A stretch of DNA of 64,000 nucleotides from Pseudoalteromonas lipolytica (lineage in GTDB: Bacteria > Pseudomonadota > Gammaproteobacteria > Enterobacterales > Alteromonadaceae). The position numbers and the translations under genes were made by a program. The stretch is from the NCBI RefSeq assembly GCF_900116435.1, contig NZ_FPAZ01000006.1, positions 62,001-126,000 on the forward strand, written 5' to 3'. Within the stretch, counting starts at the first letter, position 1, and the number at the start of each line of letters is the position of its first letter. Below, in pieces: positions 54,463-64,000 of the stretch. The notes under the pieces are model-generated. The model was not told the origin of the DNA. It saw only the letters and a program-made list of their open reading frames with translations, and did not search any database.

Positions 54463-55197
54463 ATGCGAGTTCCTCATATTTATCAACCTTCTGTTATCAC
54501 ATTAGATAACCCCGTCACCCTTGATGAAGATGCTGCTGGCCATATTGGTCGCGTACTTCGTATGAAAGTCGGTGAGCAGGTGTCAATATTTAATGGTGAA
54601 GGTGGCGAATACCTCAGTGAAATCATTGAAGTAAGTAAAAAGAACGTCGTTGTACAACCACTCGAGTTTATTGATCATGACGTAGAGTCTCCACTTAAAA
54701 TCCACCTAGGTCAGGGGGTTTCACGAGGTGACAAAATGGACTTTACTATTCAAAAATCAGTGGAGCTGGGGATCACTGAAATCACCCCTATTTTTAGTCA
54801 ACGATGCGGTGTCAAACTCAGCGGTGAACGTTTAGCTAAAAAACACCAACAATGGCAAAAAATAGCCATCGCAGCTGCTGAGCAGTCTGGACGAAATTTT
54901 GTCCCTGTGGTGCACCCTCCAATTGATATCAAAGAGTGGTTAGAACAAAGCAGCGATGCCATAAAGTTAACCTTGCACCCACGTGCAGAGCACAGCATTA
55001 AGACCATTCAAGTTCCTTCGTCAGGCGTGCGGTTCTTAGTGGGCCCTGAAGGAGGATTTACCGATGAAGAGCTTGAGATTGCGAAACAACAAGCGTTCGT
55101 TGATATTCGTTTAGGCCCACGTGTACTGCGCACCGAAACCGCGGCATTAACGGTACTGAGTGCATTGCAATTACAGTTTGGTGATTTAGCGAATTGA
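54463..55197 (+). CDS. rsmE: 16S rRNA m3U1498 methyltransferase RsmE
   Basis: SPOUT-fold methyltransferase of 244 residues. N-terminal PUA-like part with HIGRVLRMKVGEQVSIFNG, and the knotted C-terminal SAM site FLVGPEGGFTDEE and LGPRVLRTETAAL are clear. It precedes gshB with 69 bp spacing, as in E. coli and relatives. Confidence 0.97.
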   Translation: MRVPHIYQPSVITLDNPVTLDEDAAGHIGRVLRMKVGEQVSIFNGEGGEYLSEIIEVSKKNVVVQPLEFIDHDVESPLKIHLGQGVSRGDKMDFTIQKSVELGITEITPIFSQRCGVKLSGERLAKKHQQWQKIAIAAAEQSGRNFVPVVHPPIDIKEWLEQSSDAIKLTLHPRAEHSIKTIQVPSSGVRFLVGPEGGFTDEELEIAKQQAFVDIRLGPRVLRTETAALTVLSALQLQFGDLAN

Positions 55198-55266
55198 AAA
55201 TCGTAAAAACACCCATATATCAAGATCACTAACCACAATATGGCAATACCATTGAAAGGCAAAAAC

Positions 55267-56220
55267 ATGGCAATTAAGTTAGGCATAATCTCTGATCCTA
55301 TTAGTGGCTTTAATATTAAAAAAGACACTGGCTTCGCAATGATGATGGAAGCACAAAAACGCGGTTACGAACTTTACTACATGGAAATGGACGACCTGTC
55401 ACTGCGCCAAGGTCAAGGCTATGCCACAGCAGCAAAAGCCCGTGTATTTGATGATGTAAATCATTGGTATGATCTTGAAGAAAAAGCCTCCATTGCCCTT
55501 GCTGATTTAGACGTAATTTTAATGCGTAAAGATCCTCCTTTCGATACCGAATATATTTACGCAACTTATATTTTAGAGCGTGCAGAACAAGCAGGCACGT
55601 TGGTTATCAACAAACCACAGAGTTTACGTGATGCCAATGAAAAACTGTTCACCGCTTGGTTTAGTGAGCACACTCCAGATACGCTCGTAACACGAAGCCA
55701 AGCCGATATTCGTGCATTTTTAGCTGAGCATAAAGACATTATCTTAAAGCCATTGGACGGTATGGGGGGAGCGTCAATTTTCCGCGTTAAAGAAGACGAC
55801 GCGAATATTGGTGTTATTTGCGAAACGTTGACTGAACATGGTAGCCGTTTTGCCATGGCACAAAACTATATTCCAGAAATAAAACAAGGCGATAAACGCG
55901 TATTAGTCGTTGATGGTGAAGTCATACCATACTGCCTTGCTCGCATTCCTCAAAATGGCGAAACGCGCGGCAATCTTGCGGCTGGCGGGCGTGGCGAAGC
56001 ACGTCCTATTAGTGATTCAGACCGTAAAATTGCTGAAGCTGTCGCACCGACACTAAAAGCGAAAGGGCTTATTTTTGTTGGTTTAGATATTATTGGCGAC
56101 CGCCTAACAGAAATCAATGTGACGGCACCAACCTGTGTCAAAGAAATTGAAGCCGCTTACGACATTTCAATTACTGGTCACTTATTTGATGCCATTGAGA
56201 GAAAACTGAGCCATACTTAA
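55267..56220 (+). CDS. gshB: Glutathione synthetase
   Basis: ATP-grasp enzyme of 317 residues joining gamma-glutamylcysteine and glycine. The ATG at 55267 fits the E. coli start (IKLGIISDPI) and has AAAGGC in front; an earlier ATG adds nine unrelated residues. Conserved DVILMRKDPPFDTE, ILKPLDGMGGASIFRV and ARIPQNGETRGNLAAGGRG are present. Confidence 0.97.
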   Translation: MAIKLGIISDPISGFNIKKDTGFAMMMEAQKRGYELYYMEMDDLSLRQGQGYATAAKARVFDDVNHWYDLEEKASIALADLDVILMRKDPPFDTEYIYATYILERAEQAGTLVINKPQSLRDANEKLFTAWFSEHTPDTLVTRSQADIRAFLAEHKDIILKPLDGMGGASIFRVKEDDANIGVICETLTEHGSRFAMAQNYIPEIKQGDKRVLVVDGEVIPYCLARIPQNGETRGNLAAGGRGEARPISDSDRKIAEAVAPTLKAKGLIFVGLDIIGDRLTEINVTAPTCVKEIEAAYDISITGHLFDAIERKLSHT

Positions 56221-56245
56221 TTAAACCTAACAAAAGGGGCGACCT

Positions 56246-56803
56246 ATGCAGTCATTAGAGAACCATTTCTTAATCGCGATGCCAAGCATGCAAGACCCTT
56301 TTTTCAAGCGTGCTGTTACTTATATTTGTGAGCATAATCAAGATGGTGCGATGGGCTTGGTGATTAACCAGCCTATCAATATCACGGTGGGTGAGTTACT
56401 CGATAAAATCGAGATTGATAACGACAAGACGCAACAAGCCGCAGGCCGCGCAGTGTTCGCCGGCGGCCCCGTGAAAACGGATCGCGGCTTTGTACTGCAC
56501 TCGCCTAAGCCGGGCTACACGGCGAGTCAAAAGCTCAGTAGTGATATTATGATCACCACCTCAAAAGATGTGCTCGCAACTCTCACCACAGCGCAAGCAC
56601 CCGAGCAGTTTATTATCACCTTAGGTTATGCCGGGTGGGATCAAGGACAACTTGAACAAGAACTACTTGAAAATGCGTGGCTAATCATTAAAGCTGACCC
56701 TGAGATTATTTTTAATACCCCCGTAGAAAAACGCTGGGAAAAAGCGGTTTCTATGCTGGGTTTTGATGTCAGTCAACTAAGCTCTGAAGCCGGTCACGCT
56801 TAA
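56246..56803 (+). CDS. yqgE: YqgE/AlgH family protein
   Basis: Protein of 185 residues (DUF179) with NHFLIAMPSMQDPFF at the N-terminus and GLVINQPINITVGELL. The molecular role is unproven; it is nearly always found next to ruvX. It is in the rsmE-gshB-yqgE-ruvX unit, 25 bp after gshB. Confidence 0.94.
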   Translation: MQSLENHFLIAMPSMQDPFFKRAVTYICEHNQDGAMGLVINQPINITVGELLDKIEIDNDKTQQAAGRAVFAGGPVKTDRGFVLHSPKPGYTASQKLSSDIMITTSKDVLATLTTAQAPEQFIITLGYAGWDQGQLEQELLENAWLIIKADPEIIFNTPVEKRWEKAVSMLGFDVSQLSSEAGHA

Positions 56804-56830
56804 CCTAAACGCACTAATTAAACGGCAACT

Positions 56831-57280
56831 ATGACAAAACGCACTTTTAAGCCCATCGGTGAACGCACTGTAATGGGCTTTGACTTTGGTACCAAAAGCA
56901 TTGGTATCGCCATAGGTCAAGAGTTAACAGGGACAGCCTCTAGCTTACAAGCAGTGAAAGCAAAAGACGGTATCCCAGACTGGCAACTTATTAAAAAACA
57001 GGTCGATGAGTGGCAACCTGATTTGATGGTTGTTGGCTTGCCACTCAATATGGATGGCACCACGCAAGATGTCACATTCAAAGCCAAAAAGTTTGCGAAC
57101 CGACTACACAATCACTTTGCGATTCCGGTTGAAACCCAGGATGAAAGGCTCACCACGGCAGATGCCAAAGCGCGCTTATTTGAACAAGGCGGTTACAGAA
57201 ATCTAGGTAAGGGTAACGTGGATAATATGTCTGCGGTGATTATTCTTGAAAGTTTCTTTGAACAGTTTTATGGCGACTAA
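56831..57280 (+). CDS. ruvX: YqgF/RuvX family nuclease (Holliday junction resolvase-like)
   Basis: RNase H-like protein of 149 residues with [16 protein letters not shown] at the N-terminus, [10 protein letters not shown], and [13 protein letters not shown] carrying the late acidic site. The family processes 16S rRNA precursor 5' ends and may cut recombination junctions. It ends the rsmE-led group, and its last four bases overlap the convergent solute-binding-like gene. Confidence 0.94.
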   Translation: MTKRTFKPIGERTVMGFDFGTKSIGIAIGQELTGTASSLQAVKAKDGIPDWQLIKKQVDEWQPDLMVVGLPLNMDGTTQDVTFKAKKFANRLHNHFAIPVETQDERLTTADAKARLFEQGGYRNLGKGNVDNMSAVIILESFFEQFYGD

Positions 57281-58149
57281 GGTTGTTTATTAATAACCGT
57301 ATAGTGTGTTAAATCAGGAATAAAGCCTGCCTCGCGGTAGGCTTTTTCTATTGCACCCGCCTCGCGTAATTGCTGCAAGCCTTTTTGCAAAGCCGTATAC
57401 GCTGCATTGCCATCGGGGTGTTTCTTCGAAATAATAAAATGACGACTATCATTTAGCTGCAGTAGCACATCAGGCACCGCGACAAGGTTAATATCTTCCA
57501 GAATATAGCGATTATTTAAACTTGGCATTAAGGGCATCATCACAAAATCAACCCATTGCATTGATACCATTCGGACTTGGCTCAGCCACTCATCTTCGCG
57601 CAGTAATTCTTTTAGCGGTAACGCAGACAGTGTCTGCCAATCGGTTTGCCAGCGTGGTGTAGAAACCGCCGTTAACTGAGAAAAGTCAGACAGCTGGTTT
57701 ATCTTAAATACTTTTTCATTACGAGGCGAAGTATATACCCCCGCAAAATACTCCCCTTCGCGGATCACCGGGGCTGACACATACACATCCCGTGTCAACT
57801 TATTTGCATCGAGTGACCACACACTGTCAAAACTAATAAGCAACTTACCATTTTCTAACAGTTTGGTGTTTCGGTAATTGATATTGCCTTTGTGATATCG
57901 AAAAGGCTTGGTAAATCCCCCCAATATCAAAGCTTGCTGGGCAATGATCATATCAACCACATCACGACGAATATACGCGCCGCTAAAGTCTTTTACTTCA
58001 ATAGGCTCTCGCCCTTTTAAAAACCGGCTGTAATCATCAAACACATCATCGCGAATAAATATAACCACTTCATTTGCATCAATACTGTGCGCGGGCAGCG
58101 CACAACTCAACAGCAATAACACAGCGATTAAATTTATTCGCAACAACAT
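57277..58149 (-). CDS. Periplasmic solute-binding-like protein, unknown ligand
   Basis: Secreted protein of 290 residues with a signal peptide ending PAHS. The remaining sequence has the length and two-lobe pattern of family 3 extracellular binding proteins ([20 protein letters not shown] near the C-terminus is typical). There are no ABC permease or ATPase genes nearby, so a sensory or other accessory role with the type IV pilus is possible. Its ATG overlaps the pilU stop by one base (TGATG), so it is co-translated with pilU. Confidence 0.7.
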   Translation of the reverse strand: MLLRINLIAVLLLLSCALPAHSIDANEVVIFIRDDVFDDYSRFLKGREPIEVKDFSGAYIRRDVVDMIIAQQALILGGFTKPFRYHKGNINYRNTKLLENGKLLISFDSVWSLDANKLTRDVYVSAPVIREGEYFAGVYTSPRNEKVFKINQLSDFSQLTAVSTPRWQTDWQTLSALPLKELLREDEWLSQVRMVSMQWVDFVMMPLMPSLNNRYILEDINLVAVPDVLLQLNDSRHFIISKKHPDGNAAYTALQKGLQQLREAGAIEKAYREAGFIPDLTHYTVINKQP

Positions 58150-59282
58150 CAGTCCTCACTCTTACCATCAAGGCCATCAATGGTGACGCCCTGTAAGAAT
58201 CCAGCGCCCTTTTGTTCATTATTTTGCAGCTTAATCATCAAGCGTAAGTCGTTTGGTGAATCAGCATGATGCAAGGCATCGGCATAATTGATGCGATGTT
58301 GCTTGTAAAGTTCGAACAAAGCTTGGTCGAAGGTCTGCATTCCCATTTCTTTCGATTTTGCCATGGTCTCTTTTATTGAGCCAATATCGCCGCGCTTAAT
58401 AAGCTCCGCAACCATAGGAGAATTAAGTAAAATTTCAATGGCAGCAACGCGCCCTTCCCCATCAGAGGTCGGCACTAATTGCTGCGCGACGATGGCACGT
58501 AAGTTAAGTGCTAAGTCATACTTAAGCTTATCGTGCTTTTCTTTTGGCACTAAGTGCATGATACGGTCAATGGCTTGGTTAGCATTATTAGCATGCAGTG
58601 TTGCCACACATAAATGCCCTGTTTCAGCAAAGCTTAATGCGTACTCCATGGTTTCTTGCGAGCGAATCTCACCAATCAAAATGACATCAGGCGCCTGACG
58701 CAGTGAGCTTTTCAACGCCGATTCGAAACTCTCGGTATCAAGGCCCACTTCACGTTGAGTAATGATACTTTTACGATGTTCATGGACAAATTCAATCGGG
58801 TCTTCAATAGTTAAAATGTGCCCGCGCTGGTTTCGATTACGATAACCAAGCAGTGCCGCAAGCGAGGTTGACTTACCCGTTCCCGTGCCACCTACAAACA
58901 GAACTAAACCCCGTTTCGCCATGATCACATCGGTAAGAATAGAGGGTAAGCCTAAATCAGTAACATCAGGGATGGTGGTCACGATTCGACGAATAACCAT
59001 GCCAGCCCGATCGCGCTGCCAAAATGCCGAAACACGGAAACGGCCTTCATCGTTAGCAATCGCAAAGTTACACTCTTTGGTGTCGTGAAACTCTTTGCGC
59101 TGCTTCTCGTTCATCGCTGACTCAACCATAGCAAGTGCGCTTTCATCAGAAAGTTTCTCGTCACTTAACGGGATGAGTTCACCATTAATTTTCGCACTTA
59201 CTGGCAGCTCACTTGAAACAAATAAGTCAGAGCCGTTTTTAGTAATCATCACTTTTAAGTAATGATTTAAAGGTAAAGACAT
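58149..59282 (-). CDS. pilU: Type IV pilus retraction ATPase PilU
   Basis: Hexameric AAA-type motor of 377 residues. Walker A is GGTGTGKSTS, Walker B and Asp box VILIGEIRS, and the His box HLCVATLHANNANQAIDR is present. It differs from PilT by its longer C-terminal tail. It aids pilus retraction with PilT. It lies 14 bp after pilT in the same direction. Confidence 0.95.
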   Translation of the reverse strand: MSLPLNHYLKVMITKNGSDLFVSSELPVSAKINGELIPLSDEKLSDESALAMVESAMNEKQRKEFHDTKECNFAIANDEGRFRVSAFWQRDRAGMVIRRIVTTIPDVTDLGLPSILTDVIMAKRGLVLFVGGTGTGKSTSLAALLGYRNRNQRGHILTIEDPIEFVHEHRKSIITQREVGLDTESFESALKSSLRQAPDVILIGEIRSQETMEYALSFAETGHLCVATLHANNANQAIDRIMHLVPKEKHDKLKYDLALNLRAIVAQQLVPTSDGEGRVAAIEILLNSPMVAELIKRGDIGSIKETMAKSKEMGMQTFDQALFELYKQHRINYADALHHADSPNDLRLMIKLQNNEQKGAGFLQGVTIDGLDGKSED

Positions 59283-59296
59283 GTCAACTTTCTCCG

Positions 59297-60337
59297 TTAG
59301 CCACCAAATTGGGTTTTATCTTGCGCCTTCGCACGCGCATCCGCGTTTGTAACAATCCCATAGTTCACTAGATTTGCTAAACATTGATCCATGGTTTGCA
59401 TGCCATGAGATGCCCCCGTTTGAATCGATGAGTACATCTGTGCAATTTTATCTTCACGGATCAGGTTTCGTATTGCAGGCACACCAATCATGATTTCATG
59501 TGCAGCCACTCGCCCACCCCCTACTTTTTTAAGCAGTGTTTGCGAGATAACAGCCCGTAATGATTCAGACAACATTGAGCGCACCATGTCTTTTTCTTCA
59601 CCTGGGAAAACGTCAATAATACGGTCGATTGTTTTTGGTGCCGAGGTCGTATGCAAGGTGCCAAAAACCAAGTGACCCGTTTCGGCCGCGGTCATAGCAA
59701 GACGGATAGTTTCTAAGTCACGTAGCTCACCAACCAAGATAACATCTGGGTCTTCACGCAACGCACTGCGCAGCGCATTCGAGAAACTGTGAGTATCACG
59801 GTGCACTTCACGTTGGTTAATCAGACTCAGTTTGTTATCGTGAACAAATTCGATAGGATCTTCAATCGTGAGAATATGATGATGCTTAGTTTGATTAATG
59901 TAATCAACCATTGCCGCTAAGGTAGTTGATTTACCCGAACCCGTGGGCCCAGTAACCAACACTAAACCACGCGGGTTATCGGAAATGGTTTTAAAAATAT
60001 CTGGCGCACCTAAATCATCAAGCGTTAATACTTCGCTGGGGATAGTACGGAATACCGCCGCAGGACCACGGTTTGAATTAAAAGCATTAACACGAAAACG
60101 CGCAAGATTAGGGACTTCAAATGAAAAATCCACTTCTAGGTTTTGTTCATAGTCCTTACGCTGATTATCGTTCATAATATCGTAAACCAGACTATTTACA
60201 TCTTTTTGTTCTAATGCTGGAATATTAATACGACGCACATCGCCATCAACGCGTATCATAGGTGACACACCCGATGATAAGTGTAAATCCGAGGCTTTGT
60301 GTTGCACACTAAAGGCCAATAATTCGGTAATATCCAT
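59297..60337 (-). CDS. pilT: Type IV pilus retraction ATPase PilT
   Basis: Retraction motor of 346 residues with an N-terminal PAS-like region and the RecA domain: Walker A GPTGSGKSTT, VILVGELRD, and HLVFGTLHTTSAPKTIDRI. The C-terminal AIRNLIRE motif needed for retraction is intact. It is divergent from yggS with only 29 bp between the preferred starts. Confidence 0.97.
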   Translation of the reverse strand: MDITELLAFSVQHKASDLHLSSGVSPMIRVDGDVRRINIPALEQKDVNSLVYDIMNDNQRKDYEQNLEVDFSFEVPNLARFRVNAFNSNRGPAAVFRTIPSEVLTLDDLGAPDIFKTISDNPRGLVLVTGPTGSGKSTTLAAMVDYINQTKHHHILTIEDPIEFVHDNKLSLINQREVHRDTHSFSNALRSALREDPDVILVGELRDLETIRLAMTAAETGHLVFGTLHTTSAPKTIDRIIDVFPGEEKDMVRSMLSESLRAVISQTLLKKVGGGRVAAHEIMIGVPAIRNLIREDKIAQMYSSIQTGASHGMQTMDQCLANLVNYGIVTNADARAKAQDKTQFGG

Positions 60338-60366
60338 TTATGACTCCACAACCAACTGATAATTAT

Positions 60367-61053
60367 ATGGTTACAATAGCAGAACGACTCAAATCCGCCT
60401 ACGCAAGAATTGCCCTAGCTGCAAAAAATAATCAACGCGATGAACACGCTATTAGCTTGTTAGCAGTTTCAAAGACTAAACCAGTCGAAGATATTGTGGC
60501 TGCCTACCAGCACGGCCAACGCCAATTTGGTGAGTCTTACGTGCAAGAAGCCGTGACAAAAGTCACTGAACTTGCCCACTTAACAGACATAGTTTGGCAC
60601 TTTATTGGCCCCATTCAGTCCAATAAAAGCGCCCAAGTGGCCACACATTTTGACTGGGTACAAAGTGTCGACCGTACAAAAATAGCCAAACGTCTTAACG
60701 AGCAAAGACCAAAAGACAAAACACCACTGAACGTATTAATCCAAGTTAATATCAGTTTAGAAGAGGCTAAGTCAGGCTGCCACCCTGATGAGCTAATGTC
60801 ACTGGCAGAATTTATTAGTGGCTGCGATAATTTATGTTTGCGTGGCGTGATGGCTATCCCAGCCAAAACCGACGATGCACAGCAACAATTACAATATTTT
60901 GAGCAATTAAGCGCTTGCTTTGATAAACTAAAGGCCCAATATCCCCAAGTAGACACCTTGTCGATGGGTATGAGTAACGATGTTGAAGCAGCAATTGCAG
61001 CTGGTTCAACCATGGTACGCATTGGCACGGATATATTTGGCCAACGAAATTAA
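60367..61053 (+). CDS. yggS: PLP homeostasis protein YggS
   Basis: Pyridoxal phosphate-binding TIM-barrel protein of 228 residues (PLPBP family). The lysine is in LLAVSKTKP, followed by GESYVQEA, WHFIGPIQSNK and a C-terminal SMGMSNDVEAAIAAGSTMVRIGT. The ATG at 60367 matches family N-termini; an in-frame ATG at 60340 is possible. It leads the yggS-proC-yggT group. Confidence 0.95.
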   Translation: MVTIAERLKSAYARIALAAKNNQRDEHAISLLAVSKTKPVEDIVAAYQHGQRQFGESYVQEAVTKVTELAHLTDIVWHFIGPIQSNKSAQVATHFDWVQSVDRTKIAKRLNEQRPKDKTPLNVLIQVNISLEEAKSGCHPDELMSLAEFISGCDNLCLRGVMAIPAKTDDAQQQLQYFEQLSACFDKLKAQYPQVDTLSMGMSNDVEAAIAAGSTMVRIGTDIFGQRN

Positions 61054-61070
61054 AAGGTGATAACAGACAT

Positions 61071-61892
61071 ATGTCAGATAAAAAAATCGCATTTATAGGC
61101 ACGGGTAACATGAGCTACGCCATTATTGGCGGCATGGTAAAGAACGGTTTTGCAGCAAAAAACATCATTGCAACCAATCGCAACCAAGAGAAATTAGCTA
61201 AGGTTGCTGCTGATTTCGGGGTGCAAACCACCGCGGATAACAACGCGGCACTTCGTGATGCAGATGTGATTGTATTGTCTGTTAAACCACAAATGATGGG
61301 CGATTTATGCCAATCATTCCAAGATTCAGGCGTTGATTTTAGCGACAAGCTATTTATCTCTGTCGCGGCAGGTTTAACCGTAAATCGTTTACGTGAAATG
61401 CTGGGCCAAAAGGTAAAAATGGTTCGTTGTATGCCAAATACACCGTCATTACTTGGTCGTGGCGTGTCGGGTCTATTTGGCGCTGACGAAACCACAGAAG
61501 AGCATGAGTTTGTACAGCAAGTATTTGAATGTACAGGTATTGTTGTATGGGTCGAGCAAGAGTCGCAAATAAACGATATCATCGCCGTTACCGGCTCTTC
61601 GCCCGCTTACTTTTTCTTATTTATGGAAGCCATCGAAGAAAAGGCAAAAGCACTTGGCTTTAGTGATGAAGATGCACGCCGCTTAGTACAACAAACGGCG
61701 CTAGGTGCAGCTGAAATGGCGCTTTCTCAGCAAGACATTAGTATTTCACAGCTGCGTGCAAACGTCACATCAAAAGGCGGTACAACTCACGCAGCCGTTG
61801 AGCACCTGAAAGCACAAGGCCTTGTTGGTACCGTTGCCGATGCAATGGATGCCTGTATTGCCCGCGCAGAAGAAATGGAAAAAGAACTTTAA
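61071..61892 (+). CDS. proC: Pyrroline-5-carboxylate reductase
   Basis: Last step of proline synthesis, 273 residues. Rossmann fingerprint GTGNMSYAIIGGMV at the N-terminus, VRCMPNTPSLLG, and the C-terminal dimer region with TSKGGTTHAAVEHL are present. It lies 17 bp after yggS. Confidence 0.97.
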   Translation: MSDKKIAFIGTGNMSYAIIGGMVKNGFAAKNIIATNRNQEKLAKVAADFGVQTTADNNAALRDADVIVLSVKPQMMGDLCQSFQDSGVDFSDKLFISVAAGLTVNRLREMLGQKVKMVRCMPNTPSLLGRGVSGLFGADETTEEHEFVQQVFECTGIVVWVEQESQINDIIAVTGSSPAYFFLFMEAIEEKAKALGFSDEDARRLVQQTALGAAEMALSQQDISISQLRANVTSKGGTTHAAVEHLKAQGLVGTVADAMDACIARAEEMEKEL

Positions 61893-61916
61893 GCTTACTT
61901 TGTTGAAGGTAAAACT

Positions 61917-62450
61917 ATGCAAGCCATGCAATTCCTCGTTGAGATTATTTTTGATCTCTTTTTAATGGTGGTCCTTTTACGCTTTTGGTTACAAGCGGCA
62001 AAAGCTGACTTTTATAATCCAATTAGCCAGTTTGTGGTAAAAGCCACATCGTTTGCAGTAAACCCATTACGTAAAATCATTCCAGGGTTGGGTGGCTTTG
62101 ACATCGCGTCGTTAGTCCTTGCGTATTTAGTCGCAGTGGCAAAGCTTAGTGCCGTCTTTTTACTGTTTTATGGTGGTTGGGCTGCCGCGCCTGTCTTTGT
62201 GACTGCGTTAATCACGGTCATAAAAGAAGGGTTAAACTTACTATTTTGGGTGTTAATTATTCGTGCTTTATTAAGCTGGGTAAGCCAAGGCTACAACCCT
62301 ATTGAAGCGGTTTTCCACCAGCTAACTGAACCTATGTTACGCCCTATTCGTAAAGTTATTCCACCACTGGGTGGTTTAGACTTGTCAATTTTAGTACTGA
62401 TCATTGCCTTGCAGTTCTTACAATTTTTATTAATTGATTTGATTGGCTAA
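61917..62450 (+). CDS. yggT: YggT family membrane protein
   Basis: Integral membrane protein of 177 residues made of two YGGT repeats, with PLRKIIPGLGGFDIASLVL and RPIRKVIPPLGGLDLSILVL as the matched loops. The role is not firmly established; it lies between proC and a DUF4426 gene as in relatives. Confidence 0.93.
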   Translation: MQAMQFLVEIIFDLFLMVVLLRFWLQAAKADFYNPISQFVVKATSFAVNPLRKIIPGLGGFDIASLVLAYLVAVAKLSAVFLLFYGGWAAAPVFVTALITVIKEGLNLLFWVLIIRALLSWVSQGYNPIEAVFHQLTEPMLRPIRKVIPPLGGLDLSILVLIIALQFLQFLLIDLIG

Positions 62451-62468
62451 ACATTGAGTATCTAATTT

Positions 62469-62488
62469 AGAGGCCGTAAGGCCTCTTT
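62469..62488 (+). terminator. Short hairpin between yggT and DUF4426 gene
   Basis: AGAGGCC and GGCCTCT pair around GTAA, followed by TTT. A weak terminator or attenuator ahead of the next genes. Confidence 0.65.
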
Positions 62489-62506
62489 TATTAAGTGAGA
62501 AATACC

Positions 62507-62947
62507 ATGAAACAGATTATTCTTTTTACCTTACTTGCCCTCAGTTTATTCACAACAGCAGCGAAGGCTGAACAACAAGCCGGCGCACAATATAAAATAC
62601 TTGGTCCATTTGAAGTACATTACATCGCTTTTCCTTCAACCTTTATACAACCCGACATTGCCAAAAACTACGATTTAGTGCGCAGCCCAAGCAAAGGAAT
62701 TATTAATATTTCGGTGCTAAAAAACAGCGATAAAACGGCGCAAACTGCCACACTAACAGGCACGGCACGTAACCTACTCGGCAATAGTAAACAACTTGAA
62801 TTTAAAGAAGTTGTTGAAGGCGATGCGATTTATTACCTTGCACAAATCGACTACAGCAATGAAGAAATTTACCGTTTTAATATCGAGATTAATAAAAACG
62901 GCAAAGTACAAACACTGACATTTCAGCAAAAATTTTACGTAGATTAA
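62507..62947 (+). CDS. DUF4426 periplasmic protein
   Basis: Secreted protein of about 146 residues; the ATG at 62507 is preferred over an in-frame GTG at 62495 as the signal peptide (ending TTAAKA) then starts directly. The rest forms a single DUF4426-type domain with [15 protein letters not shown]. Function unknown. It is followed by rdgB after 7 bp, a common gammaproteobacterial order. Confidence 0.85.
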   Translation: MKQIILFTLLALSLFTTAAKAEQQAGAQYKILGPFEVHYIAFPSTFIQPDIAKNYDLVRSPSKGIINISVLKNSDKTAQTATLTGTARNLLGNSKQLEFKEVVEGDAIYYLAQIDYSNEEIYRFNIEINKNGKVQTLTFQQKFYVD

Positions 62948-62954
62948 TGCCCCT

Positions 62955-63554
62955 ATGAACAACACTTTAGTTTTAGCCACGGGTAACCCTGGCAAAGTAA
63001 AAGAGCTGGCGAGCATGCTTAGCCCGCTTAACATTAATGTGGTTCCACAAAGCGATTTTCAGGTTCCTGACGTGCCAGAAACAGGCACTACATTTGTTGA
63101 AAACGCGATAATAAAAGCGCGTCATGCAGCAAAGATTACTGGGCTGCCTGCAATTGCAGATGATTCTGGCCTCGAAGTCGATGGCTTACATGGCGCACCA
63201 GGTGTTTATTCTGCACGTTTTGCTGGCGAAAATGCCAGTGACCAAGACAACATTGATAAACTTTTAAGCGAGCTGGCTGATAACCCTGTACGTAGCGCTC
63301 GTTTTTGGTGTGTTCTGGTTTTAATGCGCCATGCTGATGACCCGACACCGCTTATTTGCAGTGCGAGCTGGGAAGGTGAAATCACGCACAGCCAAGATGG
63401 CCAAGGCGGTTTTGGTTATGACCCCATCTTTTATGTGCCTTCAGAACAATGCACCAGCGCACAGCTGACAAAAGAGCAAAAAAATGCCCTGAGCCACCGC
63501 GGCCAAGCACTTAAGCAACTACTTGCGCAATTGCAGCAAAAAGGCGGCCTGTGA
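62955..63554 (+). CDS. rdgB: dITP/XTP pyrophosphatase RdgB
   Basis: House-cleaning enzyme of 199 residues that removes non-canonical purine nucleotides. [35 protein letters not shown], the FGYDPIF site, and SHRGQAL are intact. It overlaps hemW by four bases. Confidence 0.97.
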   Translation: MNNTLVLATGNPGKVKELASMLSPLNINVVPQSDFQVPDVPETGTTFVENAIIKARHAAKITGLPAIADDSGLEVDGLHGAPGVYSARFAGENASDQDNIDKLLSELADNPVRSARFWCVLVLMRHADDPTPLICSASWEGEITHSQDGQGGFGYDPIFYVPSEQCTSAQLTKEQKNALSHRGQALKQLLAQLQQKGGL

Positions 63555-64000
63555 GTTTACCCCCGTTAAGTTTATATGTGCACGTACCGTGGTGCGTGCA
63601 AAAGTGTCCGTACTGCGACTTTAACAGCCATGGTCAAAAAGGTACGATCCCCGAGAAAGAGTATGTTCAACACCTAATTGATGACTTAAAAGCGGATTTA
63701 CATTTAGTACAAGGGCGTAAAATCCACAGTATTTTTATAGGTGGCGGCACGCCAAGTTTACTCACAGGTGAGGCATACACCCGCTTACTTGGCGAGGTCG
63801 ATAGATTAATTGGCCTGAGTGAAAACTGCGAAATCACTTTAGAGGCCAACCCAGGCACTGTAGAAACAGGCCGCTTTAAAGAGTATGTCGCGGCTGGCAT
63901 AAACCGAATTTCGATTGGTGTGCAAAGCATGCAGAACGACAAGCTGAAAGCCCTCGGTCGTATACATGGCGCGGATGAAGCAAGCTATGCAGCAAAACAA
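63551..64000 (+). CDS. hemW: HemW, radical SAM haem chaperone (truncated by window end)
   Basis: Open for 150 codons to the window end, so the product is partial. It starts at GTG 63551 inside the rdgB stop (GTGA). The radical-SAM cluster C-x3-C-x2-C is in [16 protein letters not shown], then [18 protein letters not shown] and [10 protein letters not shown]. HemW is homologous to oxygen-independent coproporphyrinogen oxidase but lacks that activity in studied cases and binds haem. Confidence 0.95.
   Translation, partial: MSLPPLSLYVHVPWCVQKCPYCDFNSHGQKGTIPEKEYVQHLIDDLKADLHLVQGRKIHSIFIGGGTPSLLTGEAYTRLLGEVDRLIGLSENCEITLEANPGTVETGRFKEYVAAGINRISIGVQSMQNDKLKALGRIHGADEASYAAKQ

Noticed and set aside
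60615..61111. Two minus-strand frames over yggS and proC
   Set aside because: They are antisense shadows; yggS and proC have full family motifs in the plus strand.

Overview
This window looks like a chromosomal segment of a marine gammaproteobacterium of the order Alteromonadales, most likely Pseudoalteromonas or a close relative. The basis is moderate G+C, the enterobacteria-like core synteny blocks (tolC/nudF/yqiB/cpdA/yqiA/parE; rsmE/gshB/yqgE/ruvX; pilTU/yggS/proC/yggT/rdgB/hemW), type IV pilus retraction ATPases, CigR-like and rhombotarget-type envelope proteins, and a TonB receptor. No phage, transposon, plasmid or CRISPR signature was seen. Taxonomy is inferred from gene content only.

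Layout. 1-3.8 kb: a beta-glucoside locus (GH1 glycosidase, GPH-type symporter, LacI repressor) with a perfect 14-bp LacI-type palindrome in front. 3.8-9.3 kb: a five-gene minus-strand phosphorelay operon (sigma54-type response regulator, a 69-residue stand-alone dimerisation/histidine-phosphotransfer protein, a CHASE3 histidine kinase, a single-domain receiver, and a REC-kinase-REC-REC hybrid). 9.5-14.9 kb: Nudix hydrolase, YgjV-like membrane protein, Crp/Fnr regulator, nitronate monooxygenase, aldehyde dehydrogenase and a membrane-anchored EEP hydrolase. 14.9-19 kb: envelope genes, namely two tandem CigR-like secreted paralogues, a lipoprotein with a GlyGly-CTERM-like tail, and a TonB-dependent receptor. 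19-24 kb: CynX-like MFS carrier, GFA protein, fatty acid desaturase and a GAF-PAS-GGDEF-EAL protein. 24.4 kb: tRNA-Leu(CAA). 24.7-27 kb: AidB-like acyl-CoA dehydrogenase with a FadR-like operator, and an RDD protein.

27-64 kb is mostly core genome: lptFG divergent from pepA-holC-valS, fadL, an HD-GYP phosphodiesterase, plsC-rraB, parC and parE (separated by a PQQ-type sugar dehydrogenase homologue), yqiA-cpdA-yqiB-nudF divergent from tolC, lpxL, a TcpQ-like gene, glnE, a DUF350-like protein, rsmE-gshB-yqgE-ruvX, pilTU with a periplasmic solute-binding-like protein, and yggS-proC-yggT-DUF4426-rdgB-hemW, the last truncated by the window end.

The most unusual items are the DHp-only protein inside the phosphorelay operon, two inverted repeats that would mask translation starts (TonB receptor and MFS carrier), the rhombotarget-like lipoprotein, the His-rich CigR paralogue, and small sequence repeats near the tRNA and the HD-GYP gene. 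Nothing here can be called a proven new system; the phosphorelay cluster is the best candidate.
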